Shown piece after piece: positions 51,807 to 60,599 of a stretch of DNA of 64,000 nucleotides. A program made the position numbers and the translations under genes. The stretch lies in contig NZ_RJTX01000001.1 in the NCBI RefSeq assembly GCF_003729955.1, forward strand, positions 434,001 through 498,000, in the 5' to 3' direction. The notes below the pieces were generated by a model that was not told where the DNA came from, made no database searches, and saw only the letters and a program-made list of their open reading frames with translations. The stretch's first letter is position 1. Each line of letters starts with the position of its first letter. The stretch is from Chryseobacterium daecheongense. GTDB lineage: Bacteria > Bacteroidota > Bacteroidia > Flavobacteriales > Weeksellaceae.

Positions 51807-52304
51807 TTACATCTTATCATCGGCAGTCGGTCCATAAAGACCTGGAACTTTGTTTCCGGTAGATCTCAGGTAAACCACCAACTCACCTCTGTGATGGTAT
51901 AAATGATTATACAAAAAGCCACGGATAACCTGAATTTTTGGCATAGGAGGGAATAGTACATTGCCATCCATTTCCATTTTCCATTCATTGAAGTAAGTGC
52001 TTTCATCAGAATTTTCAAGAACTTTCTGTGCTTTTGCAACATTCTCTTCAAATTTGGCTACAATATTTTCAGCTCTGGAAATGTCTCCTTTATCATATTG
52101 ATAAGAACCCATGTCAAAAACATCCTGATTGAAAGTGGAGTCGTACCAGTTATATAATTCCGCAATGTGGGAAGCCAATTGGCCTGTTGTCCAGTTTTTT
52201 TCAGAAGGTTTCCATTCTAAAGCGTTGTCGGGAATCGCTTTTAAAATTTTTCTGGTGTTTTCCGCTTCATGCAGAAACTCACCTAAAAGGCTTTGTTTAA
52301 TCAT
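51807..52304 (-). CDS. DinB family protein
   Basis: A 165-residue four-helix-bundle protein of the DinB/YfiT superfamily. The three metal-binding His positions are visible: one in QLASHIAELYNWYD and two in NHLYHHRGELVVYLR, the C-terminal H-x(3)-H signature. Relatives are bacillithiol or mycothiol-dependent transferases or damage-inducible proteins; the substrate is unknown here. It lies 27 bases downstream of the acyl-CoA dehydrogenase gene on the same strand, so it is probably co-transcribed from that promoter. Confidence 0.85.
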   Translation of the reverse strand: MIKQSLLGEFLHEAENTRKILKAIPDNALEWKPSEKNWTTGQLASHIAELYNWYDSTFNQDVFDMGSYQYDKGDISRAENIVAKFEENVAKAQKVLENSDESTYFNEWKMEMDGNVLFPPMPKIQVIRGFLYNHLYHHRGELVVYLRSTGNKVPGLYGPTADDKM

Positions 52305-52331
52305 TTGTATTGTGTTTGAAATAATTGAGTT

Positions 52332-53471
52332 TTATTTTGTGATATCTCTTCCGATCACCAGTCTCTGGATTTCAGAAGTCCCTTCTCCAATCGTACAAAG
52401 TTTAGAATCTCTGTAATATTTCTCAGCAGGGAAGTCTTTTGTATATCCATACCCTCCAAAAATCTGAACAGCATTATTGGAAATTCTTACACAAGCTTCA
52501 GAAGCATATAATTTAGCCATAGCTCCTTCTCTTGTCATTTTTTGTTTAGCATTTTTCAACGTTGCGGCTCTTTGGATAAGCAGCTCTGCAGCATCAATTT
52601 CCGTAGCCATGTCAGCAAGCATGAAATTCACGGCCTGAAAATCTGAAATAGGTCTTCCAAACTGCTGTCTTTCTTTAGCATATTTTAAAGCGGCTTTGTA
52701 AGCTCCTCTTGCTGTCCCTAAACTTAAAGCAGCGATAGAGATTCTACCTCCGTCCAAAATTTTCATAGCCTGCTTGAAACCTTCTCCCACTTCCCCTAAA
52801 CGATGTGAATCAGGTACTCTTACATTATCAAAGATCAATTCAGCCGTCTCAGAAGCACGCATTCCTAATTTATTTTCCTTTTTACCGGAAGTAAAACCAG
52901 GCATTCCTTTTTCTAAAACGAAAGCCGTTGAATTGTTTTTCGCTCCTTTCTCACCTGTTCTTGTCATTACCACTGCAATATCTCCTGAAATAGCATGAGT
53001 AATGAAGTTTTTAGCTCCGTTAATGATCCATTCATCACCATCTCTTACAGCAGTAGTAGACATTCCTCCTGAATCTGAACCTGTATTATGCTCCGTTAAT
53101 CCCCAAGCTCCGATTACTTTTCCGGAAGCTAATTGAGGAAGCCATTTATGTCTCTGCTCTTCGTTTCCGAACTCATAAATATGATTGGTGCAAAGTGAGT
53201 TATGTGCAGCAACAGAAAGCCCGATAGATGGGTCTACTTGTGAAATTTCATCCAGAATGGCAACATATTCATGATAACCAAGACCAGAACCACCATATTC
53301 TTCAGGGATAACAATTCCCATAAAACCCATTTCGCCTAACTGGTGAAACAAATCTTTAGGAAAAGTCTGGCTTTCGTCCCATTCCATAATATTTGGTCTG
53401 ATATTCTTCTCAGCAAATTCTCTAGCCGTTTCCGCTATCATTTTGATGTTGTCAATAGTCTCTGTATTCAT
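52332..53471 (-). CDS. Acyl-CoA dehydrogenase
   Basis: FAD-dependent enzyme introducing the alpha-beta double bond in acyl-CoA. The 379-residue product has the three ACAD domains: the N-terminal helical part (IKMIAETAREFAEKNIRP), the beta domain with the FAD/substrate motif AWGLTEHNTGSDSGGM, and the C-terminal helical domain with QIFGGYGYTKDFPAEKYYRD. The catalytic base is Glu363 in IGEGTSEIQRLVIGR, as in short-chain members. The chain-length preference is not evident. The start at 53471 is set by the promoter at 53490-53518, which excludes the longer reading frame from 53492. Confidence 0.94.
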   Translation of the reverse strand: MNTETIDNIKMIAETAREFAEKNIRPNIMEWDESQTFPKDLFHQLGEMGFMGIVIPEEYGGSGLGYHEYVAILDEISQVDPSIGLSVAAHNSLCTNHIYEFGNEEQRHKWLPQLASGKVIGAWGLTEHNTGSDSGGMSTTAVRDGDEWIINGAKNFITHAISGDIAVVMTRTGEKGAKNNSTAFVLEKGMPGFTSGKKENKLGMRASETAELIFDNVRVPDSHRLGEVGEGFKQAMKILDGGRISIAALSLGTARGAYKAALKYAKERQQFGRPISDFQAVNFMLADMATEIDAAELLIQRAATLKNAKQKMTREGAMAKLYASEACVRISNNAVQIFGGYGYTKDFPAEKYYRDSKLCTIGEGTSEIQRLVIGRDITK

Positions 53472-53489
53472 ATAGATATAGTTAGTTCC

Positions 53490-53518
53490 CAAAGATACTC
53501 AAATTGCTGAAATGCAAA
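53490..53518 (-). promoter_or_regulatory. Promoter of the acyl-CoA dehydrogenase-DinB unit
   Basis: On the minus strand TTTG (53515-53518), a 17-base spacer and TATCTTTG (53490-53497) are exact matches, 18 bases before the ATG. Confidence 0.65.
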
Positions 53519-53660
53519 AAAAATTATTTCAGCCATAAGATATTATTCACAAGAAACTAAATATCAAATTTTTATATTATAAAAATTAATCATTTTTTAA
53601 TAAAATTTTCAGAACTTTGAGTGTATTAATTTACTATTTTAGCCACCCAAATTTTAAGGC

Positions 53661-55529
53661 ATGAAAAAAATTCTATTTCCTATTATTCTATTTTCATCTT
53701 ATATAGCTGCACAGATTCCTGCAGGGTATTATGATGGAACAGCAGGACTTACCGGATACGTTCTGAAAGCTAAGCTTCATGATATTGTTTCGGCGAAAAA
53801 TATCAATTGGCATTACGGAGATCTTACCGATTATTATAATCAGACGGACCTGGATAAATATTATGATCATGGCGCGTCAAATACTACCATATTACTGGAT
53901 ATCTATTCTGAAATTCCTACCGGGCCCGATGCTTATGAGTATACAACGGCTAATATCATCGGAAGCGCTTCTGCGGAAGGACAAGGATGGAACAGAGAGC
54001 ATATGATGCCGCAAAGTACGTTTTACAGTAATTACCCAATGATGTCGGATTTATTTTATATTGTACCTACAGATGGGAAAATTAATCAACTGAGAAGCAA
54101 TTATCCGTATGGAATTTCCAATTCCACCATTCACTACACTTTTACGAATACTTCAAAAATAGGAAACAGCGGCATTCCCGGCTATGCTTACACCGGAAGA
54201 GTGTATGAGCCTATTAATGAATTCAAAGGGGATGTGGCAAGAAGCTTATTGTATTTTGCGGTACGATATGAAGGTAAATTAGGAAGTTTCAATTTTAATA
54301 ATAATGCCAATCCTGCTTCAGATACCAATCCACTGGATGGTACGGAAGAAAGGGCGTTTGATCCGGCTTATATCGCCATGCTTCTCCAATGGCACACACA
54401 GGATCCTGTCTCTCAAAGAGAAATCGACAGGAATAATGCTGTATATGCTCTTCAGAAAAACAGAAATCCTTTCATAGATAATCCGGCATGGGTCAATGCG
54501 ATTTGGGGACAAACACCCGATGCTGTTGCTCCACAAATCCCTTCCAATTTAACTGTAACACAGAATAGTGCGTATTTTGCAACATTAAGTTGGACTCCAA
54601 GCCCAAGTATGGATGTGATCGGTTATAAAATTTACCAAAACGGTGTTCAGGTAGCTGCCACTTCAGGTACTTCCATAAGCATTGATCATCTTACACCGTC
54701 TACAGCTTATAATTTCACGGTAAAAGCTTATGATAACGGATATTTACTTTCTCCGGACAGTAATACTGTATCTACAACTACATTAGCTTCCGATATATAT
54801 GCAAAAGATATTTTGGTCTCTAAATATCTGGAAGGAACATCTAATAATAAAGCTATTGAAATTACGAACAGAACTGGGCATCCGGTGAACCTTAATAACT
54901 ACAGGCTGTCCATTCAGTTTAATGGTGGATCATCAGGCTATTATTTTGTGGACCCTTATGAATTAGAAGGTCTCATTCAAAACAATGAAACTGCAGTAAT
55001 ATTAAATCCGAATGCTAATTTCACCTGCTATACTGTTAATCAGGCTAGATTTGTAACAGCTGCCCCTCAAATGACATTTGGAGGAAGCAATTACCTGGAG
55101 CTGAGATACAAATCCACTACTGTGGATGCAATAGGAGTAAGCGGACAAAATAATTCCACTGTTTTGGGGAATGTTTCTTTATATAGAAAAAATACGGTTA
55201 CCCAGCCTACCACTACTTTCAGCATTACAGAATGGGATTCCTATCCAAGTAATTATTGTCAAAACTTAGGAGTATTATCTACATCGGACATTATGCTGGC
55301 TGATCATAAAGAAATAAGCATATTCCCGAATCCAGTGCAGGAAGATATTTTTGTAAAAGGTGAGGGCACTGATATAAAAATGGCTCAAATAATTGATTTT
55401 TCTGGGAGAACGATCTATATTGAGAAAAACCCATTCAAAAACAAGAAAAATATTCCTGTTCAAAATTTACAAACCGGAACGTATCTGTTGAAATTGGATG
55501 AAAAAACTTTTCAGTTCATTAAAAAATAA
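53661..55529 (+). CDS. T9SS-secreted endonuclease I family nuclease
   Basis: A 622-residue secreted nuclease. The signal peptide is about residues 1-17 (MKKILFPIILFSSYIAA). The EndA/NucM-type endonuclease I domain (about 20-280) carries the His-Me finger motif GWNREHMMPQS with His114 as base and the SDLFYIVPTDGKINQLRSN core. Then come a fibronectin type III domain (PQIPSNLTVTQNSAYFATLS onward), a lamin-tail-like domain (DILVSKYLEGTSNNKAIEI) and a type A T9SS sorting domain (IFPNPVQEDIFVKG). It probably degrades extracellular DNA for nutrition. No strong promoter match; TATTTTAG at 53635-53642 is a weak candidate. Confidence 0.92.
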   Translation: MKKILFPIILFSSYIAAQIPAGYYDGTAGLTGYVLKAKLHDIVSAKNINWHYGDLTDYYNQTDLDKYYDHGASNTTILLDIYSEIPTGPDAYEYTTANIIGSASAEGQGWNREHMMPQSTFYSNYPMMSDLFYIVPTDGKINQLRSNYPYGISNSTIHYTFTNTSKIGNSGIPGYAYTGRVYEPINEFKGDVARSLLYFAVRYEGKLGSFNFNNNANPASDTNPLDGTEERAFDPAYIAMLLQWHTQDPVSQREIDRNNAVYALQKNRNPFIDNPAWVNAIWGQTPDAVAPQIPSNLTVTQNSAYFATLSWTPSPSMDVIGYKIYQNGVQVAATSGTSISIDHLTPSTAYNFTVKAYDNGYLLSPDSNTVSTTTLASDIYAKDILVSKYLEGTSNNKAIEITNRTGHPVNLNNYRLSIQFNGGSSGYYFVDPYELEGLIQNNETAVILNPNANFTCYTVNQARFVTAAPQMTFGGSNYLELRYKSTTVDAIGVSGQNNSTVLGNVSLYRKNTVTQPTTTFSITEWDSYPSNYCQNLGVLSTSDIMLADHKEISIFPNPVQEDIFVKGEGTDIKMAQIIDFSGRTIYIEKNPFKNKKNIPVQNLQTGTYLLKLDEKTFQFIKK

Positions 55530-55583
55530 CAGAAAAAAAACTTTGATTATCAGCTCTGTATGCTGATTTAAAAACATCATTGA

Positions 55584-55661
55584 TATAAGCAGATTCACTA
55601 ATAATCAATATCTATAAGTGTTTCTGCTTATATCTTTTATTTATAAGTATTTATGCTTATA
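55584..55661 (+). promoter_or_regulatory. Tandem TATAAG-N8-CTTATA operators upstream of satD
   Basis: Two 20-base dyads, TATAAGTGTTTCTGCTTATA (55613-55632) and TATAAGTATTTATGCTTATA (55642-55661), have identical 6-base arms and 8-base centres, 29 bases apart. A third, single half site TATAAGCAGA (55584-55593) is the exact inverse of the right half of the first dyad. The second dyad overlaps the -7 box. The helix-turn-helix of SatD is an obvious candidate ligand. Confidence 0.65.
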
Positions 55662-55665
55662 TTTG
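55658..55665 (+). promoter_or_regulatory. -7 element of satD, near-leaderless
   Basis: TATATTTG is an exact -7 match ending four bases before the ATG at 55670. With the usual distance to the start of transcription, the mRNA would begin at or next to the start codon. Confidence 0.55.
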
Positions 55666-55669
55666 CAAA

Positions 55670-56275
55670 ATGATAGCGGTCATTACCGGAGATATTATAA
55701 ATTCACAACATGCGGACACGGAGGTTTGGATTACCAGACTAAAGAATCTTCTGGAAAATTGGGGAAGCTCACCGCTCGCATGGGAAATCTACAGAGGAGA
55801 CGAATTTCAGTTGAAATGCAAAATTGATGATGTCTTCTGGCATTTCTTAGCCATAAAATCCCTTATAAAAAGCCAGGAAAATCTAGATGTACGCATTGCT
55901 ATTGGCATCGGTGAAGAAAACTTTTCATCCGAAAAAATTACAGAATCCAACGGTACAGCTTATGTGAATTCAGGACGATTATTGAATGACCTTAAAAATG
56001 ACGGACATACGGTTGCTATCAAAACAACCAACGACACTGTAGACAGAGATCTTAATATTCTTTTGAAATGGTCTTCCAAAGACTTTGATAACTGGACCAT
56101 GGCTACGGCGGAGATCATTCACGAAATGATCATGAAGAAAGACATCACCCAGGAAGATCTGGCTAAGAAATTTGCCATTTCACAATCTTCTGTAAGCCAG
56201 AGATTGAAACGTGCCAATTATGATCTTATCGTAGAAACCAATCAATATTTTAAAAAGAAGATTTCAGAACTGTAA
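55670..56275 (+). CDS. SatD family protein with C-terminal helix-turn-helix
   Basis: A 201-residue soluble protein. The N-terminal part, MIAVITGDIINSQHADTEVW to about residue 140, matches the SatD family, including IYRGDEFQLKC and RIAIGIGEENFSS, a layout that recalls nucleotide-cyclase-like folds. Residues about 160-190 (ITQEDLAKKFAISQSSVSQR) form a clear helix-turn-helix. The molecular function is unknown; regulation by a ligand sensed through the N-terminal domain is inferred. The next gene encodes a DUF3307 membrane protein two bases later, a recurring pair. The start is fixed by the -7 box, and tandem dyads lie upstream. Confidence 0.85.
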   Translation: MIAVITGDIINSQHADTEVWITRLKNLLENWGSSPLAWEIYRGDEFQLKCKIDDVFWHFLAIKSLIKSQENLDVRIAIGIGEENFSSEKITESNGTAYVNSGRLLNDLKNDGHTVAIKTTNDTVDRDLNILLKWSSKDFDNWTMATAEIIHEMIMKKDITQEDLAKKFAISQSSVSQRLKRANYDLIVETNQYFKKKISEL

Positions 56276-56277
56276 GC

Positions 56278-56973
56278 ATGATTTTCACTAAACTCATATT
56301 GGCACATTTACTCGGAGATTTCATACTTCAGCCAAATTCATGGGTTGCAGACAAGGAAAATCGTAAGCTGAAAAGTAAATATTTATACTTTCATGTTCTG
56401 ATCCACACCCTGTTAAGTTTTATTTTCCTTTGGGATATCCAATTGTGGTGGGTGGCTCTTGTAGTGGGAATATCTCACTACATCATCGATGCTCTGAAGC
56501 TTAGTTTCCAAAATATAAAAACTAAAAAAAGATGGTTCTTTATAGACCAGCTTCTGCATGTTTTAGTGATCCTGGGAATTTCATTCTATTATAAGGAATT
56601 TAATCTGAATTTCATTGAAGATCAGCAGTTTCTGAAAATTTTTATAGCAGCATTATTCTTAACAACGCCTGCTTCAGTTTTCATTAAAATATTGTTATCC
56701 TCCTGGACTCCCGTTTCCGAGGAACTTAATAAGTTACAGACCGAATCTTTAACAAGTGCCGGAAAATATATAGGAATTTTAGAACGTTTATTAGTATTCA
56801 CATTTATTCTGGTGAATCACTGGGAAGGAGTAGGTTTTATGGTGGCTGCCAAATCCGTTTTCAGATTCAGCGACCTTGCACAGGCCAAACAACGAAAACT
56901 TACGGAATATGTGCTTATCGGGACACTTCTGAGTTTTGGATTGGCTGTTTTAACGGGAATTTTAATTAAATAA
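56278..56973 (+). CDS. DUF3307 membrane protein
   Basis: A 231-residue polytopic protein with about six hydrophobic segments. The N-terminus (MIFTKLILAHLLGDFILQPN, then WVADKENRKLKSKYLYFH VLIH) has the conserved H-L-x-G-D-F-x-L-Q motif and a second His (ISHYIIDALKL) typical of DUF3307, hinting at an intramembrane metal site. The function is unknown. It is coupled to satD with a two-base gap; co-occurrence of the two families suggests a sensor or regulator with a membrane partner. Confidence 0.85.
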   Translation: MIFTKLILAHLLGDFILQPNSWVADKENRKLKSKYLYFHVLIHTLLSFIFLWDIQLWWVALVVGISHYIIDALKLSFQNIKTKKRWFFIDQLLHVLVILGISFYYKEFNLNFIEDQQFLKIFIAALFLTTPASVFIKILLSSWTPVSEELNKLQTESLTSAGKYIGILERLLVFTFILVNHWEGVGFMVAAKSVFRFSDLAQAKQRKLTEYVLIGTLLSFGLAVLTGILIK

Positions 56974-57009
56974 TATAAATCTAACTATAAATTTAGAAAA
57001 GTAAAAGTT

Positions 57010-57732
57010 ATGAGTCAAAAGAAAGAAATGTTGTACGAAGGTAAAGCGAAACAAGTATTTGCTACCGATAATCCTGATGAAGTAATAGTACGTTTCAAAG
57101 ACGATGCTACAGCATTTAATGCTCAGAAAAAAGGACAGGTGGATCTGAAAGGTGAAATGAACAACGCCATCACCACCCTTATTTTTGAATATTTGAATCA
57201 AAAAGGGATTAAAACTCATTTCATCAAGAAATTAGACGAAAGAGAGCAATTGGTAAGAAAAGTATCCATCATTCCTTTAGAAATGGTTGTAAGAAACTAT
57301 TCTGCAGGAAGCATGGCTCAAAGATTAGGAGTAGAAGAAGGAATCAAATCTCCGGTGACTATTTTTGATATCTGCTATAAGAAAGACGAATTGGGAGATC
57401 CGCTAATCAATGATCACCATGCTGTTTTCTTAGGAGCAGCTACTTATGAGGAGCTTGATGAAATGTATGAATTGTCTTCTGATATAAATGAAATCTTGAT
57501 CGATTTATTTGATAAGGTTAACATCATTCTGGTAGATTTCAAAATTGAATTAGGTAAAACTTCGGATGGTGAGATCATCCTTGCTGATGAAATTTCTCCG
57601 GATACTTGCAGACTTTGGGATAAAGATACGATGAAGAAGCTTGATAAAGACCGTTTCCGTAGAGATTTAGGAGAAGTAACTGAAGCTTACGTTGAAATTT
57701 ATAACAGACTAAAAAATTTACTTCAAAAATAA
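57010..57732 (+). CDS. purC: SAICAR synthetase
   Basis: ATP-dependent ligation of aspartate to CAIR in purine synthesis. The 240-residue product has [20 protein letters not shown] (ATP-binding strand), [44 protein letters not shown] and [14 protein letters not shown], the family's conserved stations. It is followed by purF after a 113-base spacer that contains repeats and no terminator. A weak -7 match (TAAATTTA, 56988-56995) lies upstream. Confidence 0.96.
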   Translation: MSQKKEMLYEGKAKQVFATDNPDEVIVRFKDDATAFNAQKKGQVDLKGEMNNAITTLIFEYLNQKGIKTHFIKKLDEREQLVRKVSIIPLEMVVRNYSAGSMAQRLGVEEGIKSPVTIFDICYKKDELGDPLINDHHAVFLGAATYEELDEMYELSSDINEILIDLFDKVNIILVDFKIELGKTSDGEIILADEISPDTCRLWDKDTMKKLDKDRFRRDLGEVTEAYVEIYNRLKNLLQK

Positions 57733-57736
57733 GATT

Positions 57737-57835
57737 TTAGAAATGGAAGTTAGAAATTATCGTTTTTCTATTTAACATAATATTGAAACCTATATCTAAA
57801 TTCTAACATCTAATATCTAACATCTAATATTTAGA
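57737..57835. repeat. Intra-operon repeat between purC and purF
   Basis: The 14-base unit TCTAACATCTAATA occurs twice in exact tandem (57802-57829), flanked by partial copies. The left side of the spacer holds the inverted form (TTAG at 57737 and AAGTTAGAAATTA about 57748-57759). The same TTAGA/TCTAA vocabulary fills the permease-outer membrane factor spacer at 16894-16967. Confidence 0.55.
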
Positions 57836-57845
57836 AAAAATAGAA

Positions 57846-59342
57846 ATGAAAAGTTTAGACATTCATAAAAGTGAATATTTAAAACAGTTTAACAACCAGC
57901 CGTACGGAAGAAATCTCTTCAGAACGCAGGAAGAAGAAAGACTGGACGCTCCGAATGAAGAGTGCGGTATCTTCGGAATGTATTCTGATAATGATGTGGA
58001 TACGTTTTCTCTTTCACAATTCGGTCTTTTTGCCTTACAACACAGAGGTCAGGAAGCTTGTGGTATTTCCGTTTTAAAAGATGGAAGGATTACCAATATG
58101 AAAGATGAAGGATTGGTTTTAGATGTTTATAAGGAGATCCAGGATCCTGAAGCTTTTATGGGAAATTCTGCAATCGGACACACTCGTTATACGACGGCAG
58201 GAGATAAAAAGAAGTATAATTTCCAGCCATTCTTCGCTAAAAACGAATATGACCAGATCATACTTTCTATAGCGCATAACGGTAACCTTACCAATGCAAA
58301 AGAATTAAAAGCAGAATTGGAAGCAGAAGGAGTAGTATTCCGTGCCACTTCCGATTCTGAGGTTATTTTAAGATTGATCCAGAAAAATCTTGATTTAGGG
58401 CTTCGTGGAGCAATTAAAGCAACCATGGAGAAAATCCAGGGTGCCTATTCCGTAGTGGGAATGACGAGAAATAAATTCTTTGCATTCAGAGACTTCAACG
58501 GAATCCGTCCATTGGTGTTAGGAGCTATTGATGAAAAAACATATGTAGTGGCTTCCGAGTCTGTAGCGTTGGATGCAGTAGGAGCACAATATGTTCGTGA
58601 TATTTTACCGGGAGAAATCATTTATACCAATGAAAACGAACCCGGAAAATTACATTCTTACATGATGAATGAGAAAGGCAAGCAAAGAATTTGTTCTTTC
58701 GAATATATTTATTTTGCAAGACCTGACTCTACACTGGAAAATATCAACGTATATGAAATCAGAGAAAAATCAGGAGAGAAAATCTGGCATCAGGCTCCGG
58801 TAGAAGCAGATGTGGTGATTGGAGTTCCGGATTCCGGAGTTCCGGCAGCTATTGGTTTCTCAAAAGCTTCAGGAATACCTTTCCGCCCGGTTCTGATCAA
58901 AAACAGATATATCGGAAGAAGCTTCATCGTTCCGACCCAGGAAATGAGAGAAAGAGTAGTGAACTTAAAACTAAACCCGATTATTTCCGAGATCAAAGAT
59001 AAAAGAGTAGTGATCATTGATGATTCCATTGTTCGTGGTACTACTTCAAAAAGGCTTGTGAAAATCTTAAAAGATGCGGGCGTAAAAGAAATTCACTTCA
59101 GAAGTGTTTCTCCGCCAATTATTGCACCTTGTTATTTAGGAATTGATACCCCTTCAAAAGACGATCTTATTTCAGCGAATATGTCTACCGAAGAATTGAG
59201 AAAATATCTTGGCGTAGACTCTTTAGAATTCCTGAGCACAGATAATTTAAAAGAGATTTTGGGATCTTCCAATCACTGTTTCGGATGTTTTACAGAACAA
59301 TATCCTGTAGAAAAAGGAGAAGAGATAGAACTATTCAATTAA
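57846..59342 (+). CDS. purF: Amidophosphoribosyltransferase
   Basis: First committed step of purine synthesis (PRPP plus glutamine to phosphoribosylamine). The 498-residue product carries a 39-residue propeptide before the N-terminal nucleophile Cys40 (APNEECGIFGMY). The glutaminase domain includes HRGQEACGISV and HTRYTTAGDKK; the phosphoribosyltransferase domain has the PRPP motif VVIIDDSIVRGTTS. Cysteines in QRICSFEYIYFAR and in SSNHCFGCFTEQYP fit the [4Fe-4S]-containing Bacillus-type enzyme. A terminator follows. Confidence 0.96.
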   Translation: MKSLDIHKSEYLKQFNNQPYGRNLFRTQEEERLDAPNEECGIFGMYSDNDVDTFSLSQFGLFALQHRGQEACGISVLKDGRITNMKDEGLVLDVYKEIQDPEAFMGNSAIGHTRYTTAGDKKKYNFQPFFAKNEYDQIILSIAHNGNLTNAKELKAELEAEGVVFRATSDSEVILRLIQKNLDLGLRGAIKATMEKIQGAYSVVGMTRNKFFAFRDFNGIRPLVLGAIDEKTYVVASESVALDAVGAQYVRDILPGEIIYTNENEPGKLHSYMMNEKGKQRICSFEYIYFARPDSTLENINVYEIREKSGEKIWHQAPVEADVVIGVPDSGVPAAIGFSKASGIPFRPVLIKNRYIGRSFIVPTQEMRERVVNLKLNPIISEIKDKRVVIIDDSIVRGTTSKRLVKILKDAGVKEIHFRSVSPPIIAPCYLGIDTPSKDDLISANMSTEELRKYLGVDSLEFLSTDNLKEILGSSNHCFGCFTEQYPVEKGEEIELFN

Positions 59343-59365
59343 TCATTGTATTAATATAAAAATAA

Positions 59366-59395
59366 AAAGGTCAGGCTATGAGTCTGGTCTTTTTT
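59366..59395 (+). terminator. Terminator after purF
   Basis: AAAGGTCAGGCT pairs with AGTCTGGTCTTT (three G-U pairs, loop ATG), followed by a T run. Confidence 0.7.
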
Positions 59396-59552
59396 ATTAT
59401 AGTCTATTTAAACATTCTTATGGTCATCCATAAAAGTAATAAATAAAACACAAAGAAAATGAATCTGTATAGTACAATTCCACAGTAAACTTAGCTGATA
59501 AAATGTAGCAAAAGCTTAATATTCCTGTATTATAAGGGAAACACCTGAACTT

Positions 59553-59560
59553 TAATTTTG
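59553..59560 (+). promoter_or_regulatory. -7 element of the glycerophosphodiesterase gene
   Basis: TAATTTTG is an exact match 18 bases before the ATG at 59579 and overlaps the earlier in-frame TTG at 59558, which is therefore not the start. The rest of the 236-base gap 59343-59578 holds the purF terminator and a small TTATGG/CCATAA hairpin near 59416. Confidence 0.5.
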
Positions 59561-59578
59561 TGGATTAAAATTTCAGGT

Positions 59579-60526
59579 ATGAAAAATATGCTTTTTACAG
59601 GTCTTTTGATGCTGTTTACTCAACTGTATTCTGCTCAGTCTTTCGATAAACAGGCACACCGTGGCGGGAAATCCTTATATCCAGAAAATACCATTCCGGC
59701 CATGAAGAATGCTTTAAAAATGGATGTTACCACACTGGAAATGGATTTGGCCATTACAAAAGATAAAAAAGTGATTCTCTCACATGATGCTTTTCTTTCT
59801 CCAGAATTAATTACAAAACCCAACGGCACTTATATCCCTAAGGATTCCGGATTTTACTATAAAATTTACGAAATGCCTTATGCCAAGATTCGAACCTTTG
59901 ATGTAGGGTTAAAAAAATTGAATAATTACCCCGATCAGAAAAAGATGAAGGTCCATAAACCACTTTTTTCGGACGTCATAGATGCCTGTGAAAAATATGC
60001 ACGTAAATTGAAAAGACCTTTGCCTTTTTACAATATAGAAACTAAAACACGCCCGTTTTCAGATAACATCTTTCATCCCGAACCAAAGGAATTTGTTGAT
60101 CTGATGATGAAAATTATTATACAAAAAGGAATTCAGGACCGTGTGATTGTCCAGTCTTTTGATCCCCGAACGCTTGAAATCATTCATACAGAATATCCCA
60201 ATATAAAGACCGCTTTGCTGGTAGAAAAAGTAGATGATCAAAAAATAGAACAACAGCGTGCTTATTTCAAAAATATACCTGTTGAGAAATTCAAACTCTA
60301 TCCTGACCATCTTAACGGTGTAGCAGGAGATATGAAATTTCTAAGCTTTATTCCTACGATTTATAGTCCTGAACAGAATCTTGTCACACCGGAGCTTGTA
60401 CAAAAATGTCATGCATTAGGAATGAAAGTGATTCCCTGGACCGTTAATACTAAAGAAAGATTACAGGAATTAAAAAAGATGGGAATAGATGGAGTAATCA
60501 GTGATGATCCCAGAATATTTGAATGA
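59579..60526 (+). CDS. Glycerophosphodiester phosphodiesterase, exported
   Basis: Hydrolyses glycerophosphodiesters to glycerol 3-phosphate and an alcohol. The 315-residue product has a signal peptide (MKNMLFTGLLMLFTQLYSAQ) and the GDPD TIM-barrel signature: QAHRGGKSLYPENTIPAM (catalytic His and metal-binding Glu) and LEMDLAITKDKKVILSHDAF (E-x-D and second His). Later conserved parts are NIETKTRP, VIVQSFDPRTL and the C-terminal VIPWTVNTKERLQELKKMGIDGVISDDP. It should act in the periplasm on phospholipid breakdown products. It is transcribed alone. Confidence 0.94.
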   Translation: MKNMLFTGLLMLFTQLYSAQSFDKQAHRGGKSLYPENTIPAMKNALKMDVTTLEMDLAITKDKKVILSHDAFLSPELITKPNGTYIPKDSGFYYKIYEMPYAKIRTFDVGLKKLNNYPDQKKMKVHKPLFSDVIDACEKYARKLKRPLPFYNIETKTRPFSDNIFHPEPKEFVDLMMKIIIQKGIQDRVIVQSFDPRTLEIIHTEYPNIKTALLVEKVDDQKIEQQRAYFKNIPVEKFKLYPDHLNGVAGDMKFLSFIPTIYSPEQNLVTPELVQKCHALGMKVIPWTVNTKERLQELKKMGIDGVISDDPRIFE

Positions 60527-60540
60527 TTAACAAACAAAAA

Positions 60541-60563
60541 TGACCGGAAATTAATTCCGGTCA
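60541..60563. terminator. Terminator between converging genes
   Basis: A perfect 9-bp stem, TGACCGGAA / TTCCGGTCA with loop ATTAA. An A tract upstream gives T residues in the minus direction, so it serves the minus-strand barrel gene best. Confidence 0.65.
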
Positions 60564-60599
60564 ATAATGCATAAAGCATTTTAAAGTTAAAAATTGGTT

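Noticed and set aside
57802..57829. Tandem 14-mers as a CRISPR remnant
   Set aside because: Only two adjacent units without spacers, and no cas gene in the window.
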